NCBI RefSeq assembly: GCF_023243075.1
Contig: NZ_JALKFZ020000004.1
Location: 1-64,000 of the forward strand
Direction: 5' to 3'
Length of the DNA: 64,000 bases
Origin: Frankia sp. AiPa1
GTDB taxonomy: Bacteria; Actinomycetota; Actinomycetes; Frankiales; Frankiaceae
Under the pieces are notes generated by a model. The model ran no database searches. It had not been told where the DNA came from and worked only from the letters and a program-made list of their open reading frames with translations. The translations under genes and the position numbers were made by a program. This document shows, piece after piece, positions 46,093-55,194 of the stretch (the first letter of the stretch is position 1; each line of letters opens with the position of its first letter).

Positions 46093-46758
46093 ATGATCTT
46101 CGGCCGCCACAAGACCACCCTCCCCACGCCGGAGCACGCACTGCCCGGGCGCGACCGTCCCATCCTCGTCGGTGACGTTCGGCACACGGTGCTCGGCACA
46201 TCGATCATCGGGCCGTTCCCCGCGGGCCTGGAGACGGCCGTGTTCGGGCTTGGCTGCTTCTGGGGAGCCGAGCGGATGTTCTGGAAGGTGCCCGGCGTCT
46301 TCACGACCGCGGTCGGCTACGCGGGCGGGTCGACGGCCAACCCCACCTATGAGGAGACCTGCTCGGGTCTCACCGGGCACACTGAGGCGGTGCTCGTCGC
46401 CTTCGATCCGGCCAAAGTCAGCTACGAGCAGCTGTTGCGGGTGTTCTGGGAGGGCCACGATCCGACCCAGGGCATGCGCCAGGGCAACGACGTCGGCACC
46501 CAGTACCGCTCGGCGATCTACACGACGTCCGACGCGCAGGCGAAGAACGCCGCCGCGAGCCGCGACGCCTTCGCCGAGGTCCTGACCGCCGCCGGGTACG
46601 GCCCTGTCACCACCGAGATCGCCCCGGCCGGGCCGTTCTACTACGCCGAGGAGTACCACCAGCAGTACCTCTCGGACGCCAAGAATCCCAACGGCTACTG
46701 CGGCCTTGGTGGCACAGGCGTGTCCTGCCCGGTCGGCGTCGCGGTCACGGGGACGTAG
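46093..46758 (+). CDS. msrA: Peptide-methionine (S)-S-oxide reductase MsrA
   Basis: A 221-residue enzyme that repairs oxidised methionine. The catalytic [13 protein letters not shown] gives the nucleophilic Cys, EAVLVAFDP and [12 protein letters not shown] are conserved, and the C-terminal [14 protein letters not shown] supplies recycling cysteines. About 45 residues precede the core, as in other actinobacterial MsrA. A GGAGG lies 10 nt before the ATG. Its 3-prime end overlaps the convergent HAD phosphatase gene by 14 nt. Confidence 0.95.
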   Translation: MIFGRHKTTLPTPEHALPGRDRPILVGDVRHTVLGTSIIGPFPAGLETAVFGLGCFWGAERMFWKVPGVFTTAVGYAGGSTANPTYEETCSGLTGHTEAVLVAFDPAKVSYEQLLRVFWEGHDPTQGMRQGNDVGTQYRSAIYTTSDAQAKNAAASRDAFAEVLTAAGYGPVTTEIAPAGPFYYAEEYHQQYLSDAKNPNGYCGLGGTGVSCPVGVAVTGT

Positions 46759-47572
46759 CCGGCACGCCCGCGGTCGCGCCGGCGATGGTGTGGACGTCTC
46801 GGCCGACGGGGAGCTTCGCGACGCTGTCGACGACGGCGGTCGGCCGGTAGGGGAACCGTTCGATGTCGGTCCGGCTGGTGATGCCGGACAGCACCAGGAC
46901 GGTGTCCATGCCGGCCTCGAGCCCGGCGACGACATCGGTGTCCATCCGGTCGCCGATGACCACCGTCGTCTCGCTGTGCGCGCTGAGCGTGTTCAGCGCA
47001 CTGCGCATCATCAGCGGGTTTGGTTTGCCGACGAAGTAGGGTGTGACGCCCGTCGCCTTGGTGATCATCGCGGCGACGGCGCCGGTCGCCGGGAGCAGGC
47101 CCTCGACGGACGGTCCGGTCGGGTCCGGGTTGGTCGCGATGAACCGGGCACCATCGCGCACCAGTCGGATGGCGCGGGTGATCGCTTCGAAGCTGTAGGT
47201 CCGGGTCTCGCCGAGGACGACATAGTCCGGTGAGCGGTCGCTGAGGACATAGCCAACCTCATGCAGCGCGGTGGTGAGGCCCGCTTCGCCGACCACGTAG
47301 GCGGATCCGCCGGGCCGCTGGGTGTGCAGGAACAACGCCGTGGCCAGCGCCGACGTCCATATTCTCGCGGCCGGTATCGACAGGCCCGAGCGGGCCAACC
47401 GCGCGGACAGATCCCGGGCAGTGTAGATCGAGTTGTTCGTCAGCACGAGAAAGCCGAGGCCCGCAGCGGTGATGCCGGCGATGAACGCGTCGGCGCCGGC
47501 AATGGGATGCTCCTCGTGGACGAGAACGCCGTCCATGTCGATGAGATAGTTCTCGATCGTCCGTTCCGACAT
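46745..47572 (-). CDS. HAD-IIA family phosphatase (NagD-like)
   Basis: A 275-residue cytosolic phosphatase. Motif I is [15 protein letters not shown] (nucleophile Asp, then acid Asp), motif II is VLTNNS, and the cap region precedes Lys in [12 protein letters not shown]. Motif IV is [20 protein letters not shown]. NagD-type enzymes act on nucleotides, sugar phosphates or p-nitrophenyl phosphate, and the natural substrate here is unknown. ATG 47572 is supported by the domain start. It is convergent with and overlaps msrA. Confidence 0.93.
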   Translation of the reverse strand: MSERTIENYLIDMDGVLVHEEHPIAGADAFIAGITAAGLGFLVLTNNSIYTARDLSARLARSGLSIPAARIWTSALATALFLHTQRPGGSAYVVGEAGLTTALHEVGYVLSDRSPDYVVLGETRTYSFEAITRAIRLVRDGARFIATNPDPTGPSVEGLLPATGAVAAMITKATGVTPYFVGKPNPLMMRSALNTLSAHSETTVVIGDRMDTDVVAGLEAGMDTVLVLSGITSRTDIERFPYRPTAVVDSVAKLPVGRDVHTIAGATAGVPATSP

Positions 47573-47629
47573 GGCCCCTGATTCTGCCCTGCGACCGGCC
47601 GTCCGGCGGCATCGGGCGGTCCGAAGGGG

Positions 47630-47887
47630 TCACAGCACGGCGACGCCTGCGGCCAGCTGTCCGGCCGGCAGAGTGAGGCAGAGCGCCGGGACCACGAGCC
47701 ACCGGCGCAGGCCCTCGTCGCTGGCATATCGGTGGGCGTGCTCCGGGGCCCGGAACGGCCCGACCACCCCGCGGATCCGCTCGCCGGTCCCGCCGAGCAC
47801 CACCACCGCCCAGGCCGCGGCCGTGACGTTGCCCGTCGCGTCCGGAAGAGCCGGGGATTCCCACCAGGCTGGCGCCACGTCGATCAT
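47630..47887 (-). CDS. Small conserved-looking protein
   Basis: An 85-residue protein. AAWAVVVLGGTGERIRGVVG, continued by PFRAPEHAHRYASDEGLRRW, looks like a compact beta-alpha-beta fold in which a GPF-x-A-x-x-A-x-x-YA motif recurs in several small actinobacterial proteins. The hydrophobic end (LVVPALCLTLPAGQLA) could be a strand or membrane contact. The second ATG (47887) is chosen over 47899 because GGGGG lies 5 nt before it. It is upstream of, and on the same strand as, the HAD gene with 57 nt between. The function is unknown. Confidence 0.6.
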   Translation of the reverse strand: MIDVAPAWWESPALPDATGNVTAAAWAVVVLGGTGERIRGVVGPFRAPEHAHRYASDEGLRRWLVVPALCLTLPAGQLAAGVAVL

Positions 47888-48333
47888 GTAGTCCCCCATA
47901 TTTCTTGCGGTGCCTTCTCGTATTCGCGCTACATCTTCCGGTCGGCCCGCGGTTGCCTCGGCCGCATGCGGCTGGATCTGTTCCCAGTAAGTCGGATTGA
48001 ACCCACCGGGCGCCGAAACACAGGTCGATTTGACGTGCTATTGATCGGGCTGTCGCAGAACATGGCGTCTGCGGTCGTCGGCGATTGGCGTGTTCACCGG
48101 GTATACGTGTGATCGTCGATCGCGGCCCGATCGGAAAATGTGAGCTGTCCGGGCGGGTGCATCGCGGGTGACCCGCCCGGGGTGTCCCCGCGGCGGGGAC
48201 ACCACACCCACCCCGAAGCCCTCTGCACCGAAGGCACGGACGCCCACCCTGGGACACGGATCGCTCACCGGTGCAACGTCGGCGCCGGGCCGTGCGTCTG
48301 TCCTGTCGGTTACTTCTCACCACGGGGGGATCC
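47888..48333. other. Spacer with strong hairpin at 48181-48203
   Basis: A divergent 446-bp gap. A perfect 10-bp stem GGTGTCCCCG/CGGGGACACC with a 3-nt loop lies at 48181-48203, preceded by a 6-bp dyad at 48164-48176. AT-richer patches at 47895-47935 and 48095-48145 probably hold the divergent promoters. No supported gene is seen. Confidence 0.55.
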
Positions 48334-49044
48334 GTGCTCCGCCGCCGTCATCAGTACCGCACCTGGGAGGAACTCTCCCAGCAGGAGCGCCGCCGCGGGC
48401 TGGCGATCCTCGCCGTCGTCGGGCTTGGCGCCGTCCTTGCGGTCTACCTGGTCGTGGGCGGTGGTGGTGGGGCACAGGCCGAGGCAGGCGCGCCGACCCC
48501 GCCCAGAGTCGCCCTCGCCGGCGCATCGACGGGGACGGCGGGAGCCACGGCATCCAGCGGCGCGACTGCCGCCACCGGAACCGGGGACCAGGCCCGGCTC
48601 ACCTCCTGGTACGCCGGCACGGCCGAGCTGCGCGGTGAGCTCGTGACGGCGGTGAGCGCGGTTCGGGCGGACATCCAGGCGGCCAACGGCATGGCGCTGG
48701 AACCGGCCTGCGTCCAGCTCGGTCAGATCGTCAACCGTATTCCAGGCCTCGGTAGTCCGCCCGGCGGCAGCCCGGCGACTGGCGGCACCGGCGCGGGTGG
48801 CGGCACCGGCGCGGGTGGCGACAGCTCGCCCGCGCAGACGTGGAGCGCGGGTACCGCCGCCTACGTCACGGCGGTGACGGCCTGCGGAAAGGTGTTCGAC
48901 GGGACCCCGCTCCCGCCGCCGGTCCTGTTGCGGCAGACCACCGACGCACTCAACACCGCCGACGGCAGCTGGGCCCGCCTCGCCGCGCAGATCGGCGCGC
49001 CAGCCCAGGTGGTCCCGGCGAGCAGCACACCCGCGGCTGGCTGA
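48334..49044 (+). CDS. Single-pass membrane protein with Gly/Thr-rich linker
   Basis: A 236-residue protein. A basic cytoplasmic N-terminus (RRRHQYRTWEELSQQERRRG) is followed by one transmembrane helix (about 25-42) and an extracytoplasmic helical domain with two Cys (EPACVQLGQIVNRIPGL and TAVTACGKVFDGTPLPP) that may form a disulfide. An exact 18-bp duplication (48781-48816) makes the glycine-rich GGTGAGGGTGAGG linker. GTG 48334 has GGGGGA just upstream. No family is recognised; the layout suggests a surface-exposed helical bundle. Confidence 0.7.
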   Translation: MLRRRHQYRTWEELSQQERRRGLAILAVVGLGAVLAVYLVVGGGGGAQAEAGAPTPPRVALAGASTGTAGATASSGATAATGTGDQARLTSWYAGTAELRGELVTAVSAVRADIQAANGMALEPACVQLGQIVNRIPGLGSPPGGSPATGGTGAGGGTGAGGDSSPAQTWSAGTAAYVTAVTACGKVFDGTPLPPPVLLRQTTDALNTADGSWARLAAQIGAPAQVVPASSTPAAG

Positions 49045-49115
49045 CCTGGCGCGCCCGCCGCCCCCACGAAGAGGCCCGCAGACGGTGTCACCCGCCGTGT
49101 GGGCCCCCTTGCGAT

Positions 49116-49140
49116 ACCCCGCGTCCCGCGGGTGCGGGGT
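49116..49140. terminator. Hairpin between convergent genes
   Basis: A 7-bp stem ACCCCGC/GCGGGGT encloses a small CCCGCGGG dyad, then TGCCTCGTTTCG. It is 71 nt after one stop and 57 nt from the other, so it may terminate both transcripts. Confidence 0.4.
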
Positions 49141-49197
49141 GCCTCGTTTCGGGACGTCAGGTTCGCTGCGTGTGCCCAGTCAGGCGCAACGCCCGGG

Positions 49198-50703
49198 TCA
49201 GGAGCCGGTGGTCGGGCGGCGGAACAGGACCGCCGTGGGCGCGGATGGGGTCAGCGTGGCCTTCGACGGGGTGAACAGGAACGACTGCTGCGGCAGACCG
49301 TTCGGGCCGAGCAGGAACGCCCGCTCGATCGACTCGACCTGCACCCGGGCGCCGAGGTCACGGCCGGCACCCACGACGCGGGTCGCCTCGATGGAGGAGA
49401 TGTCCTCGGCGACGGTGCCGGCGGGTAGTTCGACGGCGGTCGCGGCCGGATCGTCGCGCCGGATCGCCCAGGTCGGGTAGATCTTCGCCGAGCGGTAGGT
49501 CTGGGAACTGCCGGACAGGCGGACGCCGACGGACACACCGACCCAGTTGTCGTCGGTGTTCGGCGGACCCACGGTCGTCTTGCGAATGATCAGGTAGACG
49601 TAGTTGCGCGGATCGCTGATCCTCGTCGCGGAGTTCGGCGTCTTGTCGTTGTCGACGCTGCCCTCCCGCGCCACCTCCTGGGCCATCACCCAGTAGGTCC
49701 ACGGGTTGTTGTCCATTTCCCGTTCGCGGGCGTCCGCGACGGGGTCGAGGGTGTCGGCGGCGGACAGCGCGAAACGCATCCTGCCGTCCGGGTCCGGGCA
49801 CATGTTGTTGTTGAGTGTGCAGGTGCCGAGTACGGGATGAGCGCCCTCATAGCGTCCGGTGAACAGCACGGTGCCGTGATCCGGGCCCTGGATGACGGCG
49901 CTGCCCGGGACCGCGGTACCCGCGGCGTCGATCTCCACCTGATAGGTCCACTCGATGTCGGTGGTGCGGCCCCACTGCGCCATGAGCTCGGGGGCGGAGC
50001 TGCCACCGTCCTCGTTGCTCCACACCATCGAGTAGGTCAGCAGCCGGTGCCCGGAGACGGCTGTCGGTGCCTCGGAGTGGAAGGCGAGCAGCGGGGTGTC
50101 GTCCACCGCGTTCTGGAACGTTCCGCCGACGAGCGGGTCGATGGGCTGGGCGGTGCCTGCCCCGGTGGTCCCGATTGTCCCGGTAGTGGTCCCGGTGGTG
50201 GTGCTGGGGGGCGTGGTCCGGCCGTACACCACCGGCGCGTGGGCGAGGGCCTGGTAGCCGCTGTCCTGCGGGACCACGGTGCGGAAGGAAAGCCCGGTCA
50301 GACGGGCCGAGGTGGCGCCTCGGGCGGAGCGGTCCTCGGCGAACGCCACCCGCAGTGTGTGGCCGCCGCCGGCCAGGTGGCCCAGGGCGAGGCTGCGCCG
50401 GATCTGAAACGACGCAGGGATGACGATGTCGGTGGTGTAGGTGTTGTCGACGAACAGGGACACCACGGCCGACTCGCTGCCCGGCGAGCCCCAGGACACC
50501 CCAGGCGCGGCGGTAGTCACGTCCAGCAGGACCTCGCCATCGGCGTTGGTCCGAAACGGCGTCGACGAGCTCTGGCCGCGATTCACGACGATCTCGGCGG
50601 GTGGGTCGGCCGTCTTGTCGTCCGAGCTGCAGGCCACGAGGCCCACCGCCATCGTGGCAGCGGCGACAGCCGCCGTGAACGCCCGCCGCAGACCCCTCGA
50701 CAC
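49198..50703 (-). CDS. Large lipoprotein of unknown function
   Basis: A 501-residue exported protein. GTG 50703 gives a classic lipoprotein signal peptide ending GLVAC, with Cys25 as lipid site, and AGGGGA upstream. The mature part is beta-rich: a first domain around NRGQSSSTPFRTNADGEVLL, then a Thr/Gly-rich linker (about 185-205). A second domain includes ELMAQWGRTTDIEWTYQVEI, DGRMRFALSAADTL, and NPWTYWVMAQEVAREG. I do not recognise the family; the strand-rich repeats suggest a sugar-binding or jelly-roll-like fold. It is a monocistronic gene facing the 48334 gene. Confidence 0.72.
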   Translation of the reverse strand: MSRGLRRAFTAAVAAATMAVGLVACSSDDKTADPPAEIVVNRGQSSSTPFRTNADGEVLLDVTTAAPGVSWGSPGSESAVVSLFVDNTYTTDIVIPASFQIRRSLALGHLAGGGHTLRVAFAEDRSARGATSARLTGLSFRTVVPQDSGYQALAHAPVVYGRTTPPSTTTGTTTGTIGTTGAGTAQPIDPLVGGTFQNAVDDTPLLAFHSEAPTAVSGHRLLTYSMVWSNEDGGSSAPELMAQWGRTTDIEWTYQVEIDAAGTAVPGSAVIQGPDHGTVLFTGRYEGAHPVLGTCTLNNNMCPDPDGRMRFALSAADTLDPVADAREREMDNNPWTYWVMAQEVAREGSVDNDKTPNSATRISDPRNYVYLIIRKTTVGPPNTDDNWVGVSVGVRLSGSSQTYRSAKIYPTWAIRRDDPAATAVELPAGTVAEDISSIEATRVVGAGRDLGARVQVESIERAFLLGPNGLPQQSFLFTPSKATLTPSAPTAVLFRRPTTGS

Positions 50704-51300
50704 CGCGTTTCCCCTCTCGGGGCCGGCGGGCTCGCCACCCACGTGGCCGTCCCACCCCACCTAACCCGACGCTTATCCTGCCCCGGCCCACATCGCTGGC
50801 CGGCACCGGTATGGCGCGAATACCGCGGCGGATCCCCGCAGATGTCGGTGAGATGTCCGGCGGTACCGGGCGAAGCCAGGCGCGGGCCGCGAAGTGTCGG
50901 GAACGGAGGGCGGCAGGGAAACGGGGGCGTCAGGAAACGGTCACGGGGCGCAGGGGTGCCAGCGTGTTCGGGTGAGACGTCTCTCCGCGGGTGGCCGTTC
51001 GGTGTTGGTGTACCTCCATGGCAGTGGCCGGCCGGCCCGCGCACCGGGGCCGGCCGGCCCGGCATCGTCGCACTGGAAGCCTGCCCGGACGTCCCCGGGC
51101 AGGGGCCAGTCGGATCGTGGTGACGGGAAACGTGGTGTCCACCACGACGCACCTGGCGCTGCGGTCAAGCCTGTCGCCATTCGTTCAGCGGATACGGTCG
51201 TTGCGCGACATGGCACCCGACAGGGACGGCCCCATGGACGGCCGCGGCGGATATCCACGGCCGACCTGTGGACCTGTGGGGCGAGCGGGAGAGGGATTTC
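50704..51300. other. Spacer with GC hairpin upstream of the adenylate kinase-like gene
   Basis: A 597-bp divergent region. It contains a perfect 13-bp inverted repeat (51026-51038 and 51047-51059, GGCCGGCCGGCCC type) with an 8-nt loop, about 240 nt before the kinase start. Possible minus-strand promoter sequence lies near 50760-50790. I see no gene that can be supported. Confidence 0.55.
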
Positions 51301-51957
51301 GTGCGCAAGTTCGTCATCATGGGAGTGCAGGGCAGTGGCAAGGGAACCCAGGCGGCGATGCTGGCGCGGGACTTCGACCTCGTGCACATAAGCGTCGGAG
51401 ACGTGTTCCGCTGGAATGTAAAGAACCACACCAAACTTGGCGCCCAGGTGAAACGCACGGTCGCGGCCGGTCACCTCGTTGGTGATGACCTCGTCGAGGC
51501 AGTGGTGCGCACGCGACTTGCCGAGCATGACTGGAACTACGGCTTCATTATTGACGGCTTTCCGCGCAACGCCCGGCAGGCCGAGTTCTTTCTGGAAAGC
51601 TATGACATCGACGGCGTCATCTATCTGGACCTACCGGACGAGGAGGTCTACCGGCGGGTGCTGGCCCGCCGGCTGTGCTCCCGCTGCGGACTGGACTACA
51701 ACCTGATCGCCAGCACGCCGGTCATCCCGGACACCTGTGACATGTGCGGAGCGCCGCTGCACGTTCGACCCGACGACAATCCGCAGGCCCTGGCCGTGCG
51801 ACTGCGCGACTACCACGAGAAGACCGAGCCGGTCATGGAGATCTTCCGGCGTAAGGAGTTCGTCGCCGTCGTGGACGCCCGCCGCGAGCCGAGGGCCGTG
51901 CAGACCGAGATCCGCGGACATTTCCATCTGCCGGACCTCTCACCCGCGTCGGTCTGA
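51301..51957 (+). CDS. Adenylate kinase-like nucleoside monophosphate kinase with zinc LID
   Basis: A 218-residue kinase. The P-loop GVQGSGKGTQ (about 8-17), the NMP-binding helix region, IIDGFPRNARQAEFFL, and the LID domain with two CxxC pairs (RLCSRCGLDYN and DTCDMCG) fit long-form, zinc-containing adenylate kinases. The housekeeping adk of actinobacteria normally sits in the secY ribosomal operon, which is not here, so this is probably a paralog (inference). Differences include GVQGSGKG where adk has GPPGAGKG. GTG 51301 has GGGAGAGGG about 5 nt upstream. Confidence 0.9.
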   Translation: MRKFVIMGVQGSGKGTQAAMLARDFDLVHISVGDVFRWNVKNHTKLGAQVKRTVAAGHLVGDDLVEAVVRTRLAEHDWNYGFIIDGFPRNARQAEFFLESYDIDGVIYLDLPDEEVYRRVLARRLCSRCGLDYNLIASTPVIPDTCDMCGAPLHVRPDDNPQALAVRLRDYHEKTEPVMEIFRRKEFVAVVDARREPRAVQTEIRGHFHLPDLSPASV

Positions 51958-51981
51958 CCGCGCCTCCTGCCGGTCCGGTGG

Positions 51982-52623
51982 TCAGGACTTGGCGAAGAGG
52001 ATCGCCACGCCGCCGGTGCCGCCATAGCCGGCGGAGCTGATGCTGCCGCGGACGCCGTGACCGGTGAAACCGATCGTGCGTGCGACACCTCCGATGCCCG
52101 CGTCGGATGTGATCGTGTAGCCGGCGGCAGGCAGGGCGCCGCGGTAGAAACTCGTCACCTGGTCGCTGGATACTCCGGTCAGGGTCACCGTCGAGGTCTT
52201 GCCTGTGGTGGTTCCGACGCGGACCTTTGCGCTTGGCGGAACTGGGAAATCGGCCGGCACGTTCGTACCGCGCAGGGCGTTCGCACCGGTGGCGGCGTCG
52301 ATGCGGCCGACGCCGGGGATCGATGCCCCGACCGAGCTGGGCAGTGAGGTCGGAAGTCCCGTGGGCAGGCTCGGCAGGCTGGTCGGCAACGCGGTGGGCA
52401 GGCCGACGCTTGCCCCCGGCGTCGCTGGACTACCGCCATCGGATCCGCTTGAACCGCAGCCGCTGGTCAGCGCGGCCAGACCCGCGAGTGCGACGCCGGC
52501 GACCACGCTGCCCGCTCGGATACCGGCCGGCCGCAGTGGCCGTCTGAGCCGGTCCGGCCGGGCCGGCCGTGCTGGCTGGGCCGACTTCCCCTCCGCGCCA
52601 GTGTCGGTCCGGGTGTTCCGCAT
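51982..52623 (-). CDS. Lipoprotein with Pro/Ser/Leu repeats
   Basis: A 213-residue exported protein. A long basic n-region is followed by a hydrophobic stretch (AGVALAGLAALTSGC), making Cys56 the lipid site. A low-complexity segment with PTSLPSLPTGLPTSLP-type repeats follows. The C-terminal globular part (about 120-213, VPADFPVPPSAKVRVGTTTG, then SSDQVTSFYRGALPAAGYTI) has one clear domain-like pattern, found in actinobacterial lipoproteins of unknown role. GGAGGGG precedes the ATG. It is convergent with the kinase (24 nt apart). Confidence 0.78.
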   Translation of the reverse strand: MRNTRTDTGAEGKSAQPARPARPDRLRRPLRPAGIRAGSVVAGVALAGLAALTSGCGSSGSDGGSPATPGASVGLPTALPTSLPSLPTGLPTSLPSSVGASIPGVGRIDAATGANALRGTNVPADFPVPPSAKVRVGTTTGKTSTVTLTGVSSDQVTSFYRGALPAAGYTITSDAGIGGVARTIGFTGHGVRGSISSAGYGGTGGVAILFAKS

Positions 52624-53058
52624 GCTGAACCCCTCCGTGTTGATCCCGTGGCCCTGAGCGTGCCCGCCGCCGTGACCATAGTCCGGCTGGGGGGTGTGAC
52701 AGGAGTCGATGTCGGGAGCCCGTCACATGGTCAGACCGGGCAAAGGGCCAACTCGAGAACGAGGCCGGCCCGAGCGTGGTCACCCGGCGGATGCGGGCGG
52801 TGCCAGAGCGCCCCGGGTGACCTGGGGAGATGCCCAGGGCAACCCAAGATGGCGCAAAAGTTCGGATTTGCCGTACTAGTTAGGTTTAGCCATGATGGGG
52901 CCAGGGTAACCACTCAACCTGACTGTTGCGTTGACCGCCGGCCCCGTCCGGGGCGGCGGCTTGGCGGGAACGGCCGGACGATGACGTCCGTCATGGCAAT
53001 GGGCTGGCTACTGGTCCGTGGTGATATAAACCATCATCGACACGTGGAGTGAGGATCT
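52624..53058. other. Spacer upstream of the Nudix-like gene
   Basis: A 435-bp divergent gap, relatively AT-rich at 52845-52915 and 53020-53045. A 14-bp dyad (ATGACG, 2 nt, CGTCAT; 52981-52994) could be an operator. A 134-codon frame crosses it without coding-like codon use. No supported gene. Confidence 0.55.
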
Positions 53059-53103
53059 ATGTGCAGACTGGCGGATGTCTCCGATGCCGGCGCTCCGCGA
53101 TGA
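53059..53103 (+). CDS. Possible 14-codon leader peptide
   Basis: ATG 53059 has GGAG 9 nt upstream, the best ribosome site in the area, and encodes MCRLADVSDAGAPR before a TGA at 53101-53103. It overlaps the putative Nudix start (53075) in another frame. A second micro-frame begins at its stop (ATGA, 53100) and ends 2 nt before an internal ATG of the Nudix frame (53132). This could be a leader controlling the Nudix gene, or the true gene start followed by a frameshift. Confidence 0.35.
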   Translation: MCRLADVSDAGAPR

Positions 53104-53689
53104 GCGCCCCGTCTCAGTCCGCTCTCTGAGCATGACGGTCACCAACAACGCGGTGATCAGCGTGGCCCTCGGCTACATCGAGGCGAACCCGGATGAGGTG
53201 GACCTTCTTCGGTCTCTCGTCGTACTGGCGCTCCACGGGCCAGCGATTACGGCTCGTAGTACGACTCCGGCTCATGTCACTGCCCGTGCCGCGATCATGT
53301 CCTCGGACTGGCGGGTCCTGGAAGTCATGGACGCTCAGTCCTCCACCTGGCATCTGCCGGGTGGACATCTCGACGTCGCCGATGCGTCTCTGCTCGGCGC
53401 CGCCCTGGGCCTTGCCGGCCGACGGGCGGGCGTCGACCCGAACCTCGTCATCCCTGACGGCATCGTTCCCGTGGATGTGGACGCGGTGATCGAGCCGGCC
53501 GCGCCGACGCTCGGTGAGCCGGAACACGTCCACTACGCCGTGACCTACCTGTTCCACGTCGAGGACCGCGAGCTCGCCGTGGCGGACATCGGTGCACCCG
53601 CCGTCCGCTGGACCGATCCCCGGCATCTGCCGGGCCGGCTTGGCGCCAAGCTCACCCGTTCGTCCCACCTATCCCGCCTGGTGCGCTGA
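53075..53689 (+). CDS. Nudix-fold protein with degenerate Nudix box
   Basis: A 204-residue protein with the Nudix layout: WRVLEVMDAQSSTWHLPGGH, then the box region, then VHYAVTYLFHVED and PAVRWTDPRHLPGR. In the box GHLDVADASLLGAALGLAGRRAGV the expected REUxEE reads LGLAGR, so the metal-binding glutamates are lost and hydrolysis is unlikely. It may bind nucleotides or act as a regulator, as some Nudix-like proteins do. The start is uncertain (53075, 53084 or 53132), as no ribosome site fits 53075. It is convergent with the PfkB kinase. Confidence 0.72.
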   Translation: MSPMPALRDERPVSVRSLSMTVTNNAVISVALGYIEANPDEVDLLRSLVVLALHGPAITARSTTPAHVTARAAIMSSDWRVLEVMDAQSSTWHLPGGHLDVADASLLGAALGLAGRRAGVDPNLVIPDGIVPVDVDAVIEPAAPTLGEPEHVHYAVTYLFHVEDRELAVADIGAPAVRWTDPRHLPGRLGAKLTRSSHLSRLVR

Positions 53690-53790
53690 GCTCCGTGCGG
53701 ACCCCGCTCGGCAACGTCGCCGGGCGGTCCCGCGGTGCCGCCGTCCCGCCCCGTTCCTGCCCTGGTCACCGCGACGGCGACCCGCGCCGA

Positions 53791-54891
53791 CTATCTTCTC
53801 GAGCTCCCGCTTCTCGAGCTCCCGGACTGACCCATCCATTCCCGGGTCCCGAAGCTTCCGATCGACCGGGCCGCCACCTGCGTCGCGGCCGCCAGAGCCG
53901 CAGCCGGGTCTACGTTGATCGGACCGGCGTTGATCGGACCGGCGCTGTCAGGGGAGTGCGCCGATCTTGCGAGTGCCCAGGCGAAGGCGCCGTGCAGCAC
54001 GTCGCCCGCGCCCAGGGTGTCGACCACGGGGACGGCGGGCGGACGGATCTCACCGGCTCCGCCGCGCGCGTCCGCCCAGCGGATCGCCTCGGCGCCGGCC
54101 GTCACCGCGGCGAACGATGGCCCGTGCGCGAGCAGGTACCGCAGTCTGTCGGTCGTGCCGCCCCGGGTGACTGTCGGCGGATGGAACGCCGCGCTGCACA
54201 CCGCGGCGTCGACGTGGGCGAGTAGCCGCTGCGTCCCGGGTTTCCACGAACCGCCATCGAACACCACCAGCGGCCGTCGTCGCGGATCAGCCCGTGCGCT
54301 CAGCGCGGTGAGTACTTCCTCGGCCACCGCCGCCTGATGTCCGTCGACAAGGACGACGGCAGCCTGAGCCAGTAGCCCCAGCGCCGTCCGTCGCGCTCCA
54401 GCCGCCGGCCTACCAGGACGCCCGTCCCGCGCGCGGTCCCGTGGGACCCCGGTGCCCGGAACCCCTGATACCTCCGGGACAGTCTCCTGCTGGCCGTGTG
54501 CGGACACGACCGCCCGCTGGCCGCCCGGAGTGCTGATCATGATCGAGGAGACGGGCAGGGCCGGCTCGTTCGGGCTGAGGTCCAGATGCTCGACGCCCAG
54601 GGTCGCCAGCTCCGAGCGGACCGCCTCGGCGAGCGGGCCGGTACCCACCGCGCTGAGCAGGACCGCCCGGCCGCCAAGGTGAGCGAACGTCACTGCGGCG
54701 CCGGTCGCGGGACCGCCCGCCGCCGTCACCAGCGCGTCCGCGACGATCTTCTCGTCCCCGTTGGGTGGGGATCGCACGCGGTAGATCGCGTCGAAGGTAC
54801 TCAGGCCGACGAACAATCCCAGCGGCCGGCCGTCGCCCACATCGAGATCGACATTCCGCTCGACAGCACCGTTCGTCCGATCATCGGTCAT
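53791..54891 (-). CDS. PfkB-family carbohydrate/nucleoside kinase
   Basis: A 366-residue ribokinase-fold protein. The N-terminal AAGGPATGAAVTFAHLG and the C-terminal PVVDTLGAGDVLHGAFAWAL signature (catalytic Asp in GAGD) identify the family. The middle has a disordered, Arg/Pro-rich insertion (about 150-175, RDRARDGRPGRPAAGARRT). The C-terminus contains two products of 15-bp tandem duplications: AGPINAGPIN, and the Ser/Arg tail. ATG 54891 is chosen. The sugar or nucleoside substrate cannot be predicted. Confidence 0.88.
   Translation of the reverse strand: MTDDRTNGAVERNVDLDVGDGRPLGLFVGLSTFDAIYRVRSPPNGDEKIVADALVTAAGGPATGAAVTFAHLGGRAVLLSAVGTGPLAEAVRSELATLGVEHLDLSPNEPALPVSSIMISTPGGQRAVVSAHGQQETVPEVSGVPGTGVPRDRARDGRPGRPAAGARRTALGLLAQAAVVLVDGHQAAVAEEVLTALSARADPRRRPLVVFDGGSWKPGTQRLLAHVDAAVCSAAFHPPTVTRGGTTDRLRYLLAHGPSFAAVTAGAEAIRWADARGGAGEIRPPAVPVVDTLGAGDVLHGAFAWALARSAHSPDSAGPINAGPINVDPAAALAAATQVAARSIGSFGTREWMGQSGSSRSGSSRR
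53795..53942. repeat. Two 15-bp tandem duplications in the PfkB 3-prime end
   Basis: CTTCTCGAGCTCCCG occurs twice at 53795-53824, and CGTTGATCGGACCGG twice at 53913-53942. Both keep the kinase frame and extend its C-terminal tail and a nearby loop. Confidence 0.9.
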
Positions 54892-55194
54892 CCGCCCTCG
54901 TTTCGTCGCTGGCGGTTTCTTCCACCGCCTGTTGGCCGTTCGCCCGCGCACCATCGTCGCTGGAATCCGATCACTATGCGCGGGACCGGGGCCTCTGCTG
55001 CCCAGAGATACCGGTGCGTCACGCTCCTGCCGGCCGGGGGCGTCATGTCCGTGCGCATCCGGAACATCGTGACGGAAACATTCTTGTGCGGGACGGCGGC
55101 GTATCTGTCGGTGCGGTAAAAGCTGGAAACCAAGTTGCTCCGTGCTCTTCTTGTTTGTCTTCAGGTTAGTTACACAGATAATGTGTGGCGGCGA
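54892..55194. other. Divergent promoter region, no gene seen
   Basis: A 303-bp gap between the kinase and the beta-lactamase-fold gene. AT-rich sequence at 55130-55190 is the likely promoter of the latter; I find no clear -10/-35 pair. Confidence 0.5.

Noticed and set aside
52648..53052. 134-codon plus-strand frame before the Nudix gene
   Set aside because: Codon use is not GC-biased at third positions and it spans the probable promoter of the Nudix gene.
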